NCBI GenBank assembly: GCA_947258845.1
Contig: CAMYJZ010000017.1
Span: forward strand, 1 to 35,080
Reading direction: 5' to 3'
Length of the DNA stretch: 35,080 nt
Origin: an uncultured Ectothiorhodospiraceae bacterium
Lineage (GTDB): Bacteria; Pseudomonadota; Gammaproteobacteria; UBA9214
Part shown: piece by piece, positions 32,545 through 35,080 of the stretch
Layout: each line of letters begins with the position of its first letter
Position numbering within the stretch: position 1 is the first letter of the stretch
The notes under the pieces: generated by a model
The model's input: the letters and a program-made list of their open reading frames with translations, nothing else
Told to the model about the DNA's origin: nothing
Databases searched by the model: none
Program-made: the position numbers and the translations under genes

Positions 32545-33297
32545 GTGAGCACCTGGGCCGAAGGGACCGTCCTCAAGCTGCGGCGCTGGACCGACGAACT
32601 CTATTCGCTGCAGCTGAAGGCGGATATCCCGCCCTTTACCGCCGGCCAGTTCACCCGCATCGCACTGGATATCGACGGCGAGCGGGTCGCCCGCCCCTAC
32701 TCCTTCGTCAACAGCCCGGACAATCCGGTGCTGGAATTTTATTTCATCATCGTGCCGCACGGACCGCTGACCCACGAGCTGATCCGGCTGCAACCCGGCG
32801 ACAAGGTATATATCGCGACGCGACCGGCGGGCTTTTTCATACTCAGCGAGATTCCGGATGCCGAGGTATTGTGGATGCTGTCCACCGGCACCGCCATCGG
32901 CCCCTTCCTGTCCATTCTCGGCGAAACAACGGTGTGGGAGCGCTTCAAAAAGATCGTGCTGGTGCACGCGGTCAGGACCGTGGCCGAGCTGACTTACCAG
33001 GATGAGATCGATGCCCTGCTGGCACAACACCCGGAGCAGCTCCAGATGATCCCCTTCGTCAGCCGCGAGGATACGGATGATGCCATCAGGGGGCGTGTGC
33101 CAGCCGCGATCGAGGACGGGCGACTGGAAGAACGGGCCGGTATTCCGCTGACAGCCGGGAACTCGCAGGTCATGATCTGCGGCAACCCCGCCATGGTGCG
33201 CGATACCACCCGGGTACTGGAGGCGCGCGGCCTGAAAAAGAACAAGCGCCGCGATCCGGGGCATATCACCACGGAGCAGTACTGGAAGGACTCGTAG
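32545..33297 (+). CDS. fpr: Ferredoxin/flavodoxin-NADP reductase
   Basis: The 250-residue FAD enzyme exchanges electrons between NADPH and ferredoxin or flavodoxin and supports redox-stress responses. It aligns along its whole length with E. coli Fpr: PPFTAGQFTRIALDIDGERV, RPYSFVNSP (FAD binding), LWMLSTGTAIGPFLSIL (NADP binding), MICGNPAMVRDT and the ending GHITTEQYW. I choose the GTG at 32545 (then STWAEGTVLKLRRW), which matches the Fpr N-terminus; upstream in-frame sequence is unrelated. No SoxS-type box was recognised. Confidence 0.92.
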   Translation: MSTWAEGTVLKLRRWTDELYSLQLKADIPPFTAGQFTRIALDIDGERVARPYSFVNSPDNPVLEFYFIIVPHGPLTHELIRLQPGDKVYIATRPAGFFILSEIPDAEVLWMLSTGTAIGPFLSILGETTVWERFKKIVLVHAVRTVAELTYQDEIDALLAQHPEQLQMIPFVSREDTDDAIRGRVPAAIEDGRLEERAGIPLTAGNSQVMICGNPAMVRDTTRVLEARGLKKNKRRDPGHITTEQYWKDS

Positions 33298-33677
33298 CAG
33301 GTGCTGTTATGGTGCCGGCCAGCCAGCTGAATTCGTACTTGTAGTTTTCCCGGGACGGGTATATTGAAGGTGTTTTACGAGGGTTCCCGGTATGCATCTC
33401 GACCCGGCCATGGCATCCATCGTCGGCGCATTGTTTCTGATACTGGCAGTCGGGCTGGTGTTGCGTTTTCTGAAACAACCCGTATGTGCTGGCCTACCTG
33501 ATAGCCGGGGTGCTCATCGGATCCGGTGTGACTGGGCTGTTCGCCGACACCGAGGCGTATCTGACAGAGGGGCCATGACGGGTTATTCGAAAAAACTGTT
33601 CAGATGGATATGATCCGCTTTAGACTCGCGCCACCTGACTGCAGGCAAGGTAAACATACAGGTACAAGACTGACAGA
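33298..33677. other. Region with antiporter remnant between fpr and the rimK cluster
   Basis: Apart from the Kef-type pseudogene at 33392-33578, no gene or RNA is recognised. The stretch 33579-33677 presumably holds the promoter for the following protease-rimK genes; no strong -35/-10 pair was found. Confidence 0.5.
33392..33578 (+). pseudogene. Kef-type cation:proton antiporter, N-terminal remnant
   Basis: The ATG at 33392 starts MHLDPAMASIVGALFLILAV ... FLKQP in one frame. After an extra C in the CCC at 33479-33481, the natural continuation YVLAYLIAGVLIGSGVTGLF ... AYLTEGP runs in another frame to a TGA at 33576. This is the first 60 or so residues of a CPA2/Kef-type antiporter (normally 500 or more); the rest is gone. 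Intact versions of this antiporter family often precede the retropepsin-like protease and rimK genes, as far as I recall. Confidence 0.75.
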
Positions 33678-34142
33678 ATGGGTCTCGATTCGGAAGAGAA
33701 ACATGTCGTAGGCTGGCGCGAGTGGGTCGCCCTGCCCTCGCTGGGTATTGGCCACATCAAGGCCAAGGTAGACACCGGGGCACGCACCTCGGCACTACAT
33801 GCCTGGTTCGTGGAACCCTTCGACAAGGGTGGGCACCACTGGGTGCGCTTCGGCATTCATCCGTTTCAGCGCGATAAACGCACCGAACGGATCTGCGAGG
33901 CACCGATTCTGGATGAGCGCTGGGTAACGGATTCGGGCGGTCATCGCGAGAAGCGTTTCGTGATTGTCACGGATGTCCGTATAGGCACCCGGAACCTGCC
34001 GGTGGAGTTGACACTCACCAACCGCGACACCATGTTGTTCCGTATGCTGCTGGGCAGGACCACGCTGATAAATGACTTCATCGTGGATCCGTCGCGGTCC
34101 TATATCATGGGCCGATATAAGAAAACAGGAGTCGACAAATGA
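33678..34142 (+). CDS. Retropepsin-like protein annotated as ATP-dependent zinc protease (RimB-type)
   Basis: The 154-residue protein belongs to the Zn_protease family (COG4067). It contains [14 protein letters not shown] (about 29-42), the DTG-type aspartic-protease motif, and [15 protein letters not shown], the second retropepsin-like element. The name ATP-dependent zinc protease is historical and the sequence shows no ATP or zinc site. It overlaps rimK by four bases (ATGA), a widely conserved pairing that suggests processing or trimming of RimK-modified proteins; this is inference. Confidence 0.9.
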   Translation: MGLDSEEKHVVGWREWVALPSLGIGHIKAKVDTGARTSALHAWFVEPFDKGGHHWVRFGIHPFQRDKRTERICEAPILDERWVTDSGGHREKRFVIVTDVRIGTRNLPVELTLTNRDTMLFRMLLGRTTLINDFIVDPSRSYIMGRYKKTGVDK

Positions 34143-35044
34143 AAATCGCCATTCTTTCCCGCAACAAGAGGCTCTATTCGACACGCCGCCTGATAGAGGC
34201 CGCCGAGGAACGCGGTCATGAAGTGGCCGTGCTGGATGCCTTGCGCTGCTACATGAATATCACCTCCCTGCGGCCATCCATACACTATCGTGGCGAGGAT
34301 CTGAGTGGCTTCGATGCGGTCATTCCGCGCATTGGCGCCTCGGTAACCTTTTATGGCACAGCGGTATTAAGGCAGTTCGAGATGACCGGTGTCTATCCGC
34401 TGAATGAATCCGTTGCCATTAGCCGTTCCCGGGACAAGCTGCGTTCCCTGCAATTGCTGGCCCGCAAGGGCATTGGACTGCCGGTGACCGGTTTTGCCCA
34501 TTCCCCGGACGATGTCCAGGACCTCATCAAGATGGTGGGCGGCGCACCCCTGGTCATCAAGCTGCTGGAAGGCACCCAGGGCATCGGCGTGGTACTGGCG
34601 GAAACCCAGAAGGCCGCGGAGAGCGTGATCGAGGCCTTCATGGGGCTGAAGGCCAACATCCTGGTACAGGAATACATAAAGGAAGCCGGTGGCGCCGATA
34701 TTCGCTGTTTCATCATCGGTGACAAGGTGGTCGCCGCGATGAAGCGCCAGGCACAGGCGGGGGAATTCCGCTCCAACCTGCACCGTGGCGGCAGCGCCAG
34801 CCTGATCAAGATCACCCCGGAGGAGCGCTCAACGGCGGTCCGTGCAGCCAGGGTGATGGGGCTTAATGTCGCCGGTGTGGACCTGCTGCGATCCAATCAC
34901 GGACCGGTAGTCATGGAGGTCAACTCCTCGCCCGGTCTCGAAGGCATCGAGACCGCCAGCGGCAAGGATGTTGCAGGCCTGATAATCAGCTTTATCGAGC
35001 GCAATGCCCGCCCTGACCGGACCCGAACCCGGGGCAAGGGCTGA
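34139..35044 (+). CDS. rimK: RimK-family alpha-L-glutamate ligase
   Basis: The 301-residue ATP-grasp enzyme adds glutamate residues to ribosomal protein S6 C-termini and makes poly-alpha-glutamate in E. coli. It has an N-terminal Rossmann-like domain ([20 protein letters not shown]) and the ATP-grasp core ([39 protein letters not shown]). The metal-binding motif [15 protein letters not shown] lies near 259-273. Length and motifs match E. coli RimK (300 residues). It is translationally coupled to the upstream protease gene, and another gene begins three bases after its stop. Confidence 0.95.
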   Translation: MKIAILSRNKRLYSTRRLIEAAEERGHEVAVLDALRCYMNITSLRPSIHYRGEDLSGFDAVIPRIGASVTFYGTAVLRQFEMTGVYPLNESVAISRSRDKLRSLQLLARKGIGLPVTGFAHSPDDVQDLIKMVGGAPLVIKLLEGTQGIGVVLAETQKAAESVIEAFMGLKANILVQEYIKEAGGADIRCFIIGDKVVAAMKRQAQAGEFRSNLHRGGSASLIKITPEERSTAVRAARVMGLNVAGVDLLRSNHGPVVMEVNSSPGLEGIETASGKDVAGLIISFIERNARPDRTRTRGKG

Positions 35045-35047
35045 GCC

Positions 35048-35080
35048 ATGGCAAAAAAGGGAAGTCTCATCGAGGATATC
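35048..35080 (+). CDS. Start of a gene cut by the window edge
   Basis: An ATG three bases after the rimK stop opens a frame encoding MAKKGSLIEDI to the end of the window. In rimK clusters the next gene is often a succinylglutamate desuccinylase/aspartoacylase-family protein, but 11 residues cannot confirm this. Confidence 0.5.
   Translation, partial: MAKKGSLIEDI

Overview
The window looks like chromosomal DNA of a gammaproteobacterium. The sequence shows a gacA-uvrC-pgsA-tRNA order familiar from Escherichia coli and Pseudomonas (uvrY-uvrC-pgsA-glyW-cysT-leuZ in E. coli). It also shows a tRNA-Ser(UGA)/yccA pair, a glycerol-phosphate operon and rimK-, fpr-, rnd-, yadGH- and HutZ-like genes. 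Most of it is GC-rich and densely coded. An AT-richer island around 16.0-19.2 kb holds an insertion sequence and a secreted phosphatase. The species cannot be named from sequence alone.

Layout: 0.1-1.2 kb carries two SRAP-type (Cys2) genes in tandem, the second a normal YedK. 1.3-6.9 kb, on the minus strand, reads UDG family 5, uvrC, pgsA, tRNA-Gly, tRNA-Cys, a GGDEF-EAL protein, then a group I intron joined to the 3' half of tRNA-Leu(UAA). The 5' half of that tRNA is not visible in the window. gacA (7.3-8.0 kb, minus) is divergent from a large TPR/FG-GAP lipoprotein. That gene converges on an UnbV-type lipoprotein and TPR protein pair (to 14.7 kb). A HutZ-like protein, a small basic protein, a decayed IS5-family element (16359-17156) and a PhoD-TSP3-dockerin protein follow. 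19.3-22.4 kb holds an M23 peptidase, tRNA-Ser with a duplicated 3' end, yccA, an SseB-domain gene and a CPBP protease.

22.4-28.1 kb (minus) is a compact five-gene operon: a radical SAM protein with a C-terminal CCAEP tail, a serine hydrolase, a glycerophosphodiesterase, GlpD and GlpK. The last four read as a route from a lipid to dihydroxyacetone phosphate; the role of the radical SAM protein is unknown. 28.3-33.3 kb holds a DUF6524-like membrane protein, RNase D, the YadGH transporter with two small genes, and ferredoxin-NADP reductase. The right end is a remnant of a Kef-type antiporter, a retropepsin-like protease gene, rimK and the first codons of another gene.

The strongest unusual signals are the intron-tRNA-Leu half gene, the CCAEP radical SAM operon, the facing TPR/UnbV modules, the duplicated tRNA-Ser 3' end, and an inverted repeat that supplies the start codon of the CPBP gene.
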